A stretch of DNA of 64,000 nucleotides from CAVZTX01 sp963778375 (GTDB taxonomy: Bacteria > Chloroflexota > Ktedonobacteria > Ktedonobacterales > Ktedonobacteraceae). Where the stretch lies: contig CAVZTX010000016.1 in the NCBI GenBank assembly GCA_963778375.1, positions 62,001 to 126,000 on the forward strand. Reading direction: 5' to 3'. A program made the position numbers and the translations under genes. The notes beneath the pieces were generated by a model. It was given only the letters and a program-made list of their open reading frames with translations. It was not told the DNA's origin and made no database searches. Positions 54,940 through 63,499 of this stretch are shown piece by piece; within the stretch, counting starts at the first letter, position 1, and each line of letters starts with the position of its first letter.

Positions 54940-56033
54940 ACAGTTTGCAACTCCTCGCTGCCTTCAAGCGAGACTCGTACAACGATAGCCGTGATATTAT
55001 CCGGTCCACCTTGCTCGTTTGCCCGGTCTACCAGATGATAGACGCTCTCTTGCGGCCCAAAACGGTGTACGGTCTCCTGCAACTCTTCATCGGTCACAAG
55101 ATTGAAGAGACCATCTGTGCCAAGCACGAGCAAATCACCCTCCTGCACCATTTCAGAAAACAGGTCTACTTCAACATCGGCCTTCGCTCCAAAACAGCGG
55201 TAGATGACATTGCGCTGAGGGTGCTCACGGGCTTGATCGAGAGTAAGCAATCCGGCTCGCATTTGATCCGCAACCATAGAATGATCTTGTGATATTTGTA
55301 TTACCTGATCCCCACGTACAATATAAGCACGACTATCTCCCACATTCGCGACGTGGACCGTGTCACCTATGAGTACCGCTGCAACACAGGTCGTGCCCAT
55401 TCTATTTTTTTCCGGTAGAGGTTCCTGCGACTGACTCGCTTGATAAATGGCTGTGTTTGCCTGTCTCATTGCTTGAAGCAAGGAGGCGTCTACATCATCG
55501 TTCTCATCCGCATAATAGGCATCCCTTACCATATTGACGGCCATCTCACTTGCGACATCGCCCGCCGTGTGTCCTCCCATGCCATCCGCTACAACAAACA
55601 ACGCGCCCTTCTTTGCCATTACCTGCGGGTCTTCGGGAAGAATAGAGATCATACTATCTTCATTGACTTGACGTTCACGACCGATATCGCTGTGCTGTGC
55701 AACATTGAGATGAAATTGGGTAACCAAGGCTGTATTCCCTTCCGTAGTCAATAGTGTATCTGTAGCATTGAGAAACACACGTTTAAACAGAGCAATACAT
55801 GCTCGAATACGTTCGCTAGAAGCTGTCTTAACCAGATCGTAGAGCACCAGGCCCCATAATCGCAGCATAGCCCATTGTCCTACGCTTGCATGAGCCTCGC
55901 GGCAGCAATCGCGAAAAGTCTGGATCATTTCCCTGCGGTAAGCTCGCCGAAACGCCCCAGGGTAAGCGAGTAGGAGCAAGCGATAGAAGCGTTCTGAAAT
56001 GATCATTGAGCGCTGTGAAGGAACCGTCTTCAT
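54936..56033 (-). CDS. PP2C-type phosphatase with permease-prefix-like N-terminus
   Basis: A 365-residue protein. The first ~85 residues (FYRLLLLAYPGAFRRAYRREMIQTF, shown in part) look like the prefix seen before FtsX-type permeases in PadR operons. A PP2C/Stp1 phosphatase domain follows (about 105-360): ADGMGGHTAGD, GTTCVAAVL, GDSRAYIV, GTDGLFNLV and GGPDNITAIVV, with all metal Asp present. It removes phosphate from Ser/Thr proteins. It starts two bases after the PadR stop, so it is in one operon. Confidence 0.85.
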   Translation of the reverse strand: MKTVPSQRSMIISERFYRLLLLAYPGAFRRAYRREMIQTFRDCCREAHASVGQWAMLRLWGLVLYDLVKTASSERIRACIALFKRVFLNATDTLLTTEGNTALVTQFHLNVAQHSDIGRERQVNEDSMISILPEDPQVMAKKGALFVVADGMGGHTAGDVASEMAVNMVRDAYYADENDDVDASLLQAMRQANTAIYQASQSQEPLPEKNRMGTTCVAAVLIGDTVHVANVGDSRAYIVRGDQVIQISQDHSMVADQMRAGLLTLDQAREHPQRNVIYRCFGAKADVEVDLFSEMVQEGDLLVLGTDGLFNLVTDEELQETVHRFGPQESVYHLVDRANEQGGPDNITAIVVRVSLEGSEELQTV

Positions 56034-56034
56034 T

Positions 56035-56412
56035 TTATGCCCCTCCTACCGCTTCAGCACCTGGCAGAATCTTCTTGACATGGGCAAGTCGCACGATCTG
56101 TTCGAGTCGCCCAGCCTCCGCTTGCGCAACACGCTGTCCAAAGTTGGTCAAACGGTAGTAGCGGCGCCGTTCGTCGTCCGCTTCAGGATCAGGACGTTCT
56201 TCCGACGCCTCAATCAATCCATCGGCCAGCATGCGTTTGATCGACCCATAAAGTGTTCCCGGCCCCATACGCATCGTCCCATGAGTACGCCCAGCAATTT
56301 CCTGCATGATCCCATAGCCATGACGCTCACCATCCGCCAGTGCCAGCAGTATATGAAACACCGCCGGTGTTAGTGGAAGCAACGCCTCGGGGCTGCGTTC
56401 TGTCTTTTTCAT
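56035..56412 (-). CDS. PadR-family transcription regulator
   Basis: A 125-residue winged-helix regulator, PadR type: LTPAVFHILLALADGERHGYGIMQEI (in part), the recognition region GTLYGSIKRMLADGLIEAS and YYRLTNFGQRV. GGGGA precedes the ATG. The 36-bp palindrome upstream is its likely operator, giving autoregulation together with the PP2C and HAD genes. Confidence 0.9.
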   Translation of the reverse strand: MKKTERSPEALLPLTPAVFHILLALADGERHGYGIMQEIAGRTHGTMRMGPGTLYGSIKRMLADGLIEASEERPDPEADDERRRYYRLTNFGQRVAQAEAGRLEQIVRLAHVKKILPGAEAVGGA

Positions 56413-56471
56413 AAAGTCCCCATTGTTCTTGAAGAAAGCTATACAAGTTTATATAATTGTATTGGTTACGG

Positions 56472-56507
56472 ATATATCACTAACGGATATATCCGTTAGT
56501 GATATAT
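56472..56507. promoter_or_regulatory. 36-bp perfect palindrome, candidate PadR operator
   Basis: The half ATATATCACTAACGGATA is followed directly by its reverse complement. It lies 60-95 bases before the PadR ATG. The length and AT-rich ends fit a strong binding site for a dimer pair. Confidence 0.75.
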
Positions 56508-56646
56508 TACATGATAATTCTGTTGGTGTCAAGATTTTATGTCGGAGCTATGGCTATTTGCTTTTGACTTCCAGCATTGTTTCGGATATGGGTCAAATTC
56601 TGGCCCGATCCTTTTCAGTGTACTTTGTCAGAAAGTCGGCTCTCCA

Positions 56647-56683
56647 CACACCGGTGGCGGCCCCGCGCCTGGCCACCGGTGTG
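56647..56683. terminator. hairpin terminator of the DUF4386 gene
   Basis: CACACCGGTGGC pairs with GCCACCGGTGTG (12 bp, 13-base loop), 10 bases past the stop. There is no T-tract. Confidence 0.55.
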
Positions 56684-56692
56684 CAGGAGCGT

Positions 56693-57436
56693 TCACTCCA
56701 CAGCGACGATGCGCTCGGGCGCTTCCGGTGTTTTAAAGCCTTTGACGACCAGCCAGACGCCCAGCGAAAACTCAAAGAGCGCGACCGGAAGTGCGGCGAG
56801 TGACGCTGGAGCGGCATGTTGCCCAAGAAGACCGAACATCACAGCGAGGTAGCTTGCCAGGAGGATGGGGCCTCCGACGATGCCGATCAGGGCAAGGCCT
56901 CGGGGCACCAGGCGCGACTGGTACAGCAGGAAGCCCAGCAATAGGTCGTTCACGGCCGGCATGAAGCTTTGTCCTTGGAGGAAGATGCGGTCATACAGGG
57001 TGGCCAGCGCATGGCCGGTGACCAACGCCCCTACTCCGGCTCCGGTCTGCCGCAAGGTCACGATCGACAGAAGGAACACTACGCCGACGAAGATGGTGCT
57101 GGCTTCCAGAACTCGGGAGGCGACGAGGCCCAGCGCGGCCGCTTCGTTCTGCTTCTTGAGCACCGGGAACAGCACGACGGCGGTGCCGATGCCGGCGAGG
57201 GCCACGATGATCTCCAGGAGAGCGCCGATGATGGCGGCAGTATCCGGGCCAGCGCCGATGATGTAGTTCGCACCTTTCACCGAACCGTACAGAAAGAGGG
57301 TCGGGATCGAGACAAAGGTGAGCAGGTAGAGCACGCCCGCGACAAGTGCGGTCTTTCTACGTGGACTCGTCTGAAACGCTTCATGGTCTGCTTGAAACTG
57401 GTCTCCTTGTGAGGTCTTTACATTGGTCTGTGTCAT
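56693..57436 (-). CDS. DUF4386 membrane protein
   Basis: A 247-residue integral membrane protein with six hydrophobic segments, DUF4386 family. It shows ALVAGVLYLLTFVSIPT, the central GVGALVTGHALATLYDRI and FMPAVNDLLLGFLLY, and GLALIGIVGGPILLASYLAV. The function of the family is unknown. Its sequence is GC-rich compared with the upstream genes, as is the next gene, so the pair may have come together. It is followed by the hairpin at 56647-56683. Confidence 0.85.
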   Translation of the reverse strand: MTQTNVKTSQGDQFQADHEAFQTSPRRKTALVAGVLYLLTFVSIPTLFLYGSVKGANYIIGAGPDTAAIIGALLEIIVALAGIGTAVVLFPVLKKQNEAAALGLVASRVLEASTIFVGVVFLLSIVTLRQTGAGVGALVTGHALATLYDRIFLQGQSFMPAVNDLLLGFLLYQSRLVPRGLALIGIVGGPILLASYLAVMFGLLGQHAAPASLAALPVALFEFSLGVWLVVKGFKTPEAPERIVAVE

Positions 57437-57543
57437 AGCAATGCTCCTTTTTCTACCGCTGCCAGGTCACTTTTCCTGTGCAGCAACATTTCTAATCCGA
57501 CGTGAATATGCTGCGAGAAGGCTCACAACATGCGGTGTCTTCC

Positions 57544-58245
57544 TCACACATGAGAGGGGAGGACGGGGCTTACCCTGCCAGGTAAGGGTTCCGAGGCTTG
57601 CTCTCGCCGTTCTGTTAAGAGCGCATAGCCCAGCCAGGCCACCGCTATCCCCAGCGGCATCGCCGCTAAATGCTGGATCTGGGGCGGGATCAACGCAGCA
57701 ACGGAGGGCAGCACGAACGCGAGGGGCAGCACAGACGCGACGGCAAGCAGACCGGCCGCCCAGCGCGATAGGATGCCGGCGCGCAGCGTCGCAATGCCAA
57801 AGAGGAGGCCGCCGAGGATATACCCGATTCCGACGAGCGTATAGAGCGCTGGGAGGGCTCCGAGGTTCACGACGCTCACGGTCCCAGAGGCACTCCTCAG
57901 GAGACTATCCACAAATCTGGGCGCCGTGGTCGCCAACAGCGGCAGGATAAAGGCTGTGGCAAAGACAAAGGCAAACTGAAGCGCCCAACTGAAGCTCAAC
58001 AGGAGAAAGCCTGCCAGACCAGGCCAACCAACCTCTTTCACTTGCCTGGCGTAGAGTCCTGTCCAGCCCAGCAGGAAGAGGAGGCACATGGCCGTCTTCA
58101 AGGGGGTGATGATGGCCCAGGCACTGGTAGTGACGGACGAAAGCACTTCAGGTGGCTGGATTGGCTGATATGCTGCGAAAATGAGCCCTGCCACGATCGC
58201 TGCTACACCTGTCCACCGGATGAGCTTCGAAGGTGTTATCTTCAT
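57544..58245 (-). CDS. multi-pass membrane protein, unknown function
   Basis: A 233-residue protein with about six membrane segments beginning WTGVAAIVAGLIFAAY, then PPEVLSSVTTSAWAI and GLYARQVKEVGWPGLAG. AAGGAG precedes the ATG at 58245, the start chosen; another ribosome site stands before an in-frame ATG at 58287, so a longer form is possible. No family with a known role is recognised. It shares strand and GC-rich style with the DUF4386 gene 107 bases downstream. Confidence 0.75.
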   Translation of the reverse strand: MKITPSKLIRWTGVAAIVAGLIFAAYQPIQPPEVLSSVTTSAWAIITPLKTAMCLLFLLGWTGLYARQVKEVGWPGLAGFLLLSFSWALQFAFVFATAFILPLLATTAPRFVDSLLRSASGTVSVVNLGALPALYTLVGIGYILGGLLFGIATLRAGILSRWAAGLLAVASVLPLAFVLPSVAALIPPQIQHLAAMPLGIAVAWLGYALLTERREQASEPLPGRVSPVLPSHV

Positions 58246-58448
58246 GTTGCTCTCCTTCATGATTGAGGTCTCGCGATTGGTATTCATCTGTGTGTCTCCT
58301 TTCAGGGTTGCGGTCTGCTGAATTGCACTCATTCGTTCGTTGGTAGCCATCGTTTTTTCTTCTTTCTGACTCTTTCTAATACTGACACGCTCAATGCAAG
58401 GGCAGTTCTCCTTTCTCAGCCGTTTGCCTCAACTCCGTCTTTGACATT

Positions 58449-58691
58449 TTACGCACCGGCCTGGCCGGGTCTGACGCGGGTGACCGAGAGTAATGGCACC
58501 CCTAAATCACGCACTTTCCTGAGCAAGCCATGCAATGCAGCCTGATCGACCATCGAGCCGGAGATGACGGTGGTCCCATTGGGCAACGCAGTGATGGTCA
58601 ATCCATCGAACCAGTCGGTCCAGTTCGGGTTCAGGTGGCCCTTGACGGTAATCTGGTAGAACTCCTGTGCCATGCTCGTTTTCTTCTCCAT
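58449..58691 (-). CDS. small conserved-type hypothetical protein
   Basis: An 80-residue cytosolic protein with alternating beta and loop segments: YQITVKGHLNPNWTDWF, GTTVISGSMVDQAALHGLL and VPLLSVTRV. An in-frame ATG at 58673 (MAQEFYQ) is a good alternative start, with GGAG 12 bases ahead. It lies between a membrane protein gene and the MalT-like regulator. The function is unknown. Confidence 0.68.
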   Translation of the reverse strand: MEKKTSMAQEFYQITVKGHLNPNWTDWFDGLTITALPNGTTVISGSMVDQAALHGLLRKVRDLGVPLLSVTRVRPGQAGA

Positions 58692-58868
58692 GAACGCATA
58701 GGTGATGCTCTCTCCTCATTGCCAACGATGTCTTTCTCACTTCATCGTTGTTGTAGGAAGTGTACCAGGACAGGAGGGAGGTTTGGAACCATCAAAAGGT
58801 GGTAAGGGGGGTGGAAGTTTTTCCGTGCTGTTGACGAGGGGGTGGATGCAGGCAAGGATGGGAGATGG

Positions 58869-61655
58869 CTACTCAGAGAGCAGGTGGAGTGCTCTGGCGC
58901 GTGCCACCGCCTGGGTGCGGCTCTCCACCTGGAGCTTACTATAGATGGTATTGACATACGATTTGACGGTGCTCAATGCCAGGACGAGTTGAGCTGCAAT
59001 CTCACGATTGGAGAGGCCAGCCGCAATGAGGCGCAGTACTTCCAATTCGCGCTCGGTCAGCGGGTCGAGCGGCGGCTGGGCCGGAGTTGGTGCAGAGGGT
59101 GAGGAGGGTGCAGCAGGGGAGATACCTTCCTGAACCCGTTCTCCGCGCAGCAATGCGAGGAGTCGTTCGATGTAGGCCAGGGGAACGTTCGTCGAGGTGG
59201 CATGAGGTCGTTTCCGCGAGTGTTCGTGGAGCTTTGCGAGCAGGATCGCCATGGGTGGGCCTTCATCCACAAAGATGCGGACATAGCCCTCTGGCTCGGC
59301 GAGCGTCAGGGCTTGTTGCAGCGGCATGAGAGCAGCAGAGAGGTCGCCTTGCATCTGGTGGGCGAGCGCCTGCAGCATCAGGATTTCGAGGACGCTTCCC
59401 ATCCTCTTCCCTGCTTCCGCCGCTTGCAGGAGGCGCTCCAGGAGTTCCATTGCCTCAAGCATGGAGTGTTCTGTACGGTCGCTCTTAGACCGGGCCAGGA
59501 GCACCCTGGCCAGGGTGATGTGCTCGAACTCGCGCAGGTAGCTGAGGTCATCCGAAACGGAGAGGCCACGCTCACGCGCCCAGTCGAAGGCTTCACCCAA
59601 CCTCCCCTGGGCGACCCACACCCGCGTTTTCCACGCCGCTATAGGACGCACGTTGGGGAAGAAGTCACCCATATACAGGCGTTCTGCCTCCTGGAGCAGG
59701 TCGAGCGCACCGGCCAGATCTCCCTGGGTCGCCAGTATGCGAGCCATGGCAACGCACCAGCGATACCGGTTTTGTGGTAAACCCATGTGCTCGCCCAGTT
59801 CCTTGCTTCTCAGCAGATGCTGGGTGGCGGCATGCAGATCGTCACGCTCACGATGGAGCTCGCTCATGCCCACGTGCATGTCTGCCGCTCCCCGCAGCGG
59901 AAGCGCGCTCTGCTCTGCCGCAAGCTGCAATCCCCGCTCATAGGTGCGCATTGCCTCGCGCAGACGACCTTGTGAAATCCGTATATCAGCCAGGGCGATA
60001 GAGCAACCGATGGCGTCAGAGATGTGCCCGGACCTCTGCACTAGAGCCATGCATTCGGCATATGATCGGTGCGCTGCCTCGAGATCTCCACTCGTCCAAG
60101 ATGCAAGTCCCAGGAACCCCGCTGCCGATCCGCGCCGGTGATGGTCATCCTCAGGAACGAGGTCAAGCGCCCGTCGGGCGTATTTCATGGTGTCGGCCAC
60201 ATTGCCCAAAGCCAGGGCAATTGCGGCACGGTAGACGGCGATCATACCCGGTAGACCGCGAAATTCCTCTTGATCCACGACGACCATCTCAGCCGATGAG
60301 GCGAGCGTAAGTTCACCCCTGTCTGTCGTCGTGTCCAACCACTGTTCGGCGTCCCGCAGTCGGACCTCCACGCCCTCGAGCTTGCCGTGAAGCAGTAACG
60401 CCCCGGCATAGTGAACGCTCAGTACGGGCCTGGCGCGCACCACCTCGTCGGGGAGGGCATTGAGCCAGCCAAGCACCGTGGCCTCCTGTCTACTCCGGGC
60501 CATAGCTGGCACTGCCAGCTCAACCAGGTCCGCCACTCGCCCGAAATCATAGGCGGCCAGCGCATGGCGGATCGCATCGGCCACTGAGCCATGCTGTTCG
60601 TACCACGCGCTCGCGCGCCGATGCAGCGTCGCTAGCTGATCGGGCTGCTCCGCCATCAATTGCGCGGAGAGCACTTCGGCAAAGAGGTGATGATAACGAT
60701 ACCAGTGGCGCGTGTCATCGAGCGGAACAACAAAGAAGTTGCCGCGCTCCAGAGCCTCCAACCGCGCGTTGCCTTCCATCTGGCCCGTAACGGCATTGCA
60801 GAGCGGGCCACTCAACTGGTCGAGAATGGAGGTCTGAAGTAAAAAGTTACGGACAGGCTTGGGCTGACGCTGCAGGACCTCTTCGACCAGATAGTCCACG
60901 ATGTAGCGGTGGTCTCCCGCGAATGCCTGGATAAACCTGGGAACATCCTGCTGGCCCTGCATGGAAAGCGCGGCTAATTGCAGGCCGGCAATCCAGCCTT
61001 CGGTGCGGTCTTCTAGCGCGGCAATGTCTTCCGCTGAGAGGTTGAGGCCCATGACCTGGTTGAGAAATGCGGCAGCTTCAGAGGGGGTAAAACGCAAGTC
61101 GGCGGCGCGCAGTTCGATCAATTGATCTCGGGCGCGTAACCGAGCCAGGGGAAGATGTGGATCTTCGCGGGTGGCAATGACCAGGTGCATCTGCGGCGGC
61201 AGGTGCTCGACGAGATAAGTGAGGGCATCGTCAACCGCTTTGGCATCAATCACATGGTAGTCGTCAAGAACGAGAATGAAATTGTTAGGGAGCGTAGTGA
61301 TCTCATTGAGCAGGGTCGTCAGAATTGCTTCGGTTGGCGGCGGCTGAGAGGATTGGAGCAAATCCAACACCCCTTGTCCAATATTCGCTGCAATCGTCTG
61401 TAAAGCAGCGACCAGGTAAGCCAGAAAGCGTGCGGGGTCGTTGTCCCCTTCGTCCAGCGACAGCCAGGCGACCGGTCGCTCGAGTAAGGCAACCCATGCA
61501 CTGACCAGCGTGGTTTTCCCAAAGCCAGCGGGGGCAGCGATGAGGGTCAGTTTGCAGTGCAGACCCTCGTTCAGCCGCTCGATCAGGCGGGGGCGGCTGA
61601 CAACGTTCGGTCGAGGTCGAGGGATATACAGTTTCGTAGCGAGAATGGATGTCAC
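58869..61655 (-). CDS. MalT-like large LuxR-family regulator (STAND ATPase)
   Basis: A 928-residue regulator: STAND/NB-ARC-like ATPase (Walker A APAGFGKT near 45-52, VLDDYHVID as Walker B/sensor), TPR-like repeats (about 370-790) and a C-terminal LuxR helix-turn-helix (PLTERELEVLRLIAAGLSNREIAAQ in part, STVKSYVNTIYSKL). The GTG at 61655 has GGAGGAG; the longer open frame upstream lacks one, and VTSILATKLYIP is the usual family start. It is inducer-controlled through the repeat domain; the inducer is unknown. It is free of frameshifts. Confidence 0.9.
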   Translation of the reverse strand: MTSILATKLYIPRPRPNVVSRPRLIERLNEGLHCKLTLIAAPAGFGKTTLVSAWVALLERPVAWLSLDEGDNDPARFLAYLVAALQTIAANIGQGVLDLLQSSQPPPTEAILTTLLNEITTLPNNFILVLDDYHVIDAKAVDDALTYLVEHLPPQMHLVIATREDPHLPLARLRARDQLIELRAADLRFTPSEAAAFLNQVMGLNLSAEDIAALEDRTEGWIAGLQLAALSMQGQQDVPRFIQAFAGDHRYIVDYLVEEVLQRQPKPVRNFLLQTSILDQLSGPLCNAVTGQMEGNARLEALERGNFFVVPLDDTRHWYRYHHLFAEVLSAQLMAEQPDQLATLHRRASAWYEQHGSVADAIRHALAAYDFGRVADLVELAVPAMARSRQEATVLGWLNALPDEVVRARPVLSVHYAGALLLHGKLEGVEVRLRDAEQWLDTTTDRGELTLASSAEMVVVDQEEFRGLPGMIAVYRAAIALALGNVADTMKYARRALDLVPEDDHHRRGSAAGFLGLASWTSGDLEAAHRSYAECMALVQRSGHISDAIGCSIALADIRISQGRLREAMRTYERGLQLAAEQSALPLRGAADMHVGMSELHRERDDLHAATQHLLRSKELGEHMGLPQNRYRWCVAMARILATQGDLAGALDLLQEAERLYMGDFFPNVRPIAAWKTRVWVAQGRLGEAFDWARERGLSVSDDLSYLREFEHITLARVLLARSKSDRTEHSMLEAMELLERLLQAAEAGKRMGSVLEILMLQALAHQMQGDLSAALMPLQQALTLAEPEGYVRIFVDEGPPMAILLAKLHEHSRKRPHATSTNVPLAYIERLLALLRGERVQEGISPAAPSSPSAPTPAQPPLDPLTERELEVLRLIAAGLSNREIAAQLVLALSTVKSYVNTIYSKLQVESRTQAVARARALHLLSE

Positions 61656-62005
61656 CTTCTCTCTCCTCCAACGACCTTCCAGATCGTTTTTTCCACCCCG
61701 AAATGGAGCGACCCGCAATGTTGAACAGATCAATGCCTTCGACAGCAGGTGCAACCATCAGCATCCCTCCCGCAAGAGCAGTCTATGGAGTGTTCCAACG
61801 GGAAGTACCGTCTCTCAACGAAGTACACAATGTACAGTGCTCAAAAGAAGTATACCAGATGGAGAGCGGTTTTCCCAGGTCTCGTCTTGCATCACCAGCG
61901 CTCACTTGTCACCTTTTTACCATCTACAAAGGCTTCGTATTCTTTGCGTAACTTTTGCCGTCTGTGTGCTTGCTCTACACAATAGGTTGTCCCTAATATT
62001 TCCTT
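61656..62005. other. 350-base gap, no gene found
   Basis: Contains the upstream region of the MalT-like gene. The short inverted repeat GTACA-CAA-TGTAC lies at 61823-61835. No permease gene that would complete the neighbouring ABC ATPase is seen. Confidence 0.45.
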
Positions 62006-62695
62006 TTAAATATGGCGTAACTGCTCTAACTGGACCAGCCTATCCGCCAATGCTGCGAGTTGGGGATTATGCGTCACCATTATCAGTGTCTGATTCCCGG
62101 TGCGCTGCAATTCGCGCAGCACTTCCAGTACCTCTAGGCCAGAGGTGGGATCAAGATTGCCTGTTGGCTCATCGGCTAACACCATCTTGGGCCGATTGAC
62201 GAGGGCACGCGCGATTGCCACCCGTTGTTGTTCCCCTCCTGAGAGCCGTGCGGGTGGATGTCCCTGGCGATCAGCAAGACCAACCCGTTCCAACAGTTCC
62301 TGCGCACGTTTCTTCAGATCAAAGCTTAATTTGCGCCGATAAGGTAGGAGCGGGGCCATCACATTTTCTAAGGCCGTCAGATTAGGCAGCAGGTAAAAGA
62401 GTTGGAAGACAAATCCGATCTGCTCACGCCGGAAATCCGCCGCTGCAGGCCCTCGCAGGCGATGCACTGCCATCTTGTCAAGCCAGATTTCTCCGCTATC
62501 CGGGCTATCCAAGGCGCCTAGTAGTGAGAGCAGGGTCGTTTTGCCAGAACCTGAAGGGCCGGTTATGGCGATAAATTCGCCATGTTGCACTTGTAAATCT
62601 AGATCCTGTAGTACCTGGAGTTTCCCATTAGGGATGCCATACGTTTTGCTGAGATGCTCTACGCGCAGAAGTAGGCTAGCTTGTTCCTGTATCAT
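62006..62695 (-). CDS. ABC transporter ATP-binding protein (LolD/MacB-like)
   Basis: A 229-residue ATPase of the lipoprotein/antimicrobial-peptide export type. Walker A is GPSGSGKT, Q-loop FVFQLFYLLPNLTA, signature LSGGEQQRVAIARAL, Walker B MVLADEPTGNLD and H-loop MVTHN, all intact. AGGAAAG precedes the ATG. It follows the anti-sigma-like gene by 19 bases. The matching permease is not present in this window, so it is an orphan or uses a distant partner. Confidence 0.92.
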   Translation of the reverse strand: MIQEQASLLLRVEHLSKTYGIPNGKLQVLQDLDLQVQHGEFIAITGPSGSGKTTLLSLLGALDSPDSGEIWLDKMAVHRLRGPAAADFRREQIGFVFQLFYLLPNLTALENVMAPLLPYRRKLSFDLKKRAQELLERVGLADRQGHPPARLSGGEQQRVAIARALVNRPKMVLADEPTGNLDPTSGLEVLEVLRELQRTGNQTLIMVTHNPQLAALADRLVQLEQLRHI

Positions 62696-62714
62696 CTATC
62701 TTTCCTCGTAACTG

Positions 62715-63499
62715 TCAACGAAGTAGGTCCCAACTTTTAATGGGTTGGAAGACACCGGCAATTTCTATCAACAATGCGGTAGGTAGTTTGCTGGTAAGCT
62801 GGCACAGCATATTATTTTGATACCATTGGAGGGCATGATTACCTGCATCGTCCTGAAACAATTGGCCCTCTCGTGTTCCAATCTGCACGCTTTGCGCTGT
62901 TGTTGAGAGAAACGTGACATCGGATGGCTGCTCGAAAAGCTGTAGATCCTGGCCCTTGATTCGATAGTCCGCGACAAACGTCGTCATGATGTCTGGATTC
63001 GACGCATCGGTAAGTACACCATATAATGATGCCTGCGTATTGGAAGGCAGCGTTGTTGGCAGCAGGGGCAGTGGCCTTAAACCGGCGTGTGGAGGCTCCA
63101 GCGATGCTATGGATACGCCATTGATCTGATTCAAAGAGGTCGAAGCGTCTAGTGCTTGATTAGCTCGTGCCAGAAGTTTGCCAGACCTATCGTGCTGATA
63201 ATACCCATGATACAGACCAGGAGCAGCAAAGCAGCAACAAGTGGGCTTGCTCGTGAAAGTGTTTGCAGGGCTGGCAGCTTCATTCGACTCTGTCTTGATT
63301 GCATAGGTGAGGCCGCATGCGAACTGCTGCTTGCGTTCGTCCGAGCTATTTCGCGTAGGGGAGCAAGCGCTGAAGCAAGGCGTGTCGCGACATGCAACAG
63401 TTCCTCGTCTTCTTTCGATGCAGGAACATCGCCCGCAATGATTGCATCCAGGTTGTCCAGCCAATCAGCACCATGATCATCTTGCTGATGCTTCATCAT
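62715..63499 (-). CDS. anti-sigma-like membrane protein, one frameshift
   Basis: A 261-residue protein after correction: a cytosolic N-terminal part without clear zinc ligands (WLDNLDAIIAGDVPASKEDEELL in part), one membrane helix (about 85-105, LVAALLLLVCIMGIISTIG) and an outside domain resembling DUF4367 (LQWYQNNMLCQLTSKLP, ALLIEIAGV). One base is missing near 63178; restoring it joins STIGLA to LLARANQALDAS. AAGGAGG stands at two adjacent ATGs (63499 and 63496). It overlaps the end of the sigma factor gene and probably holds that sigma factor inactive. Confidence 0.8.
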
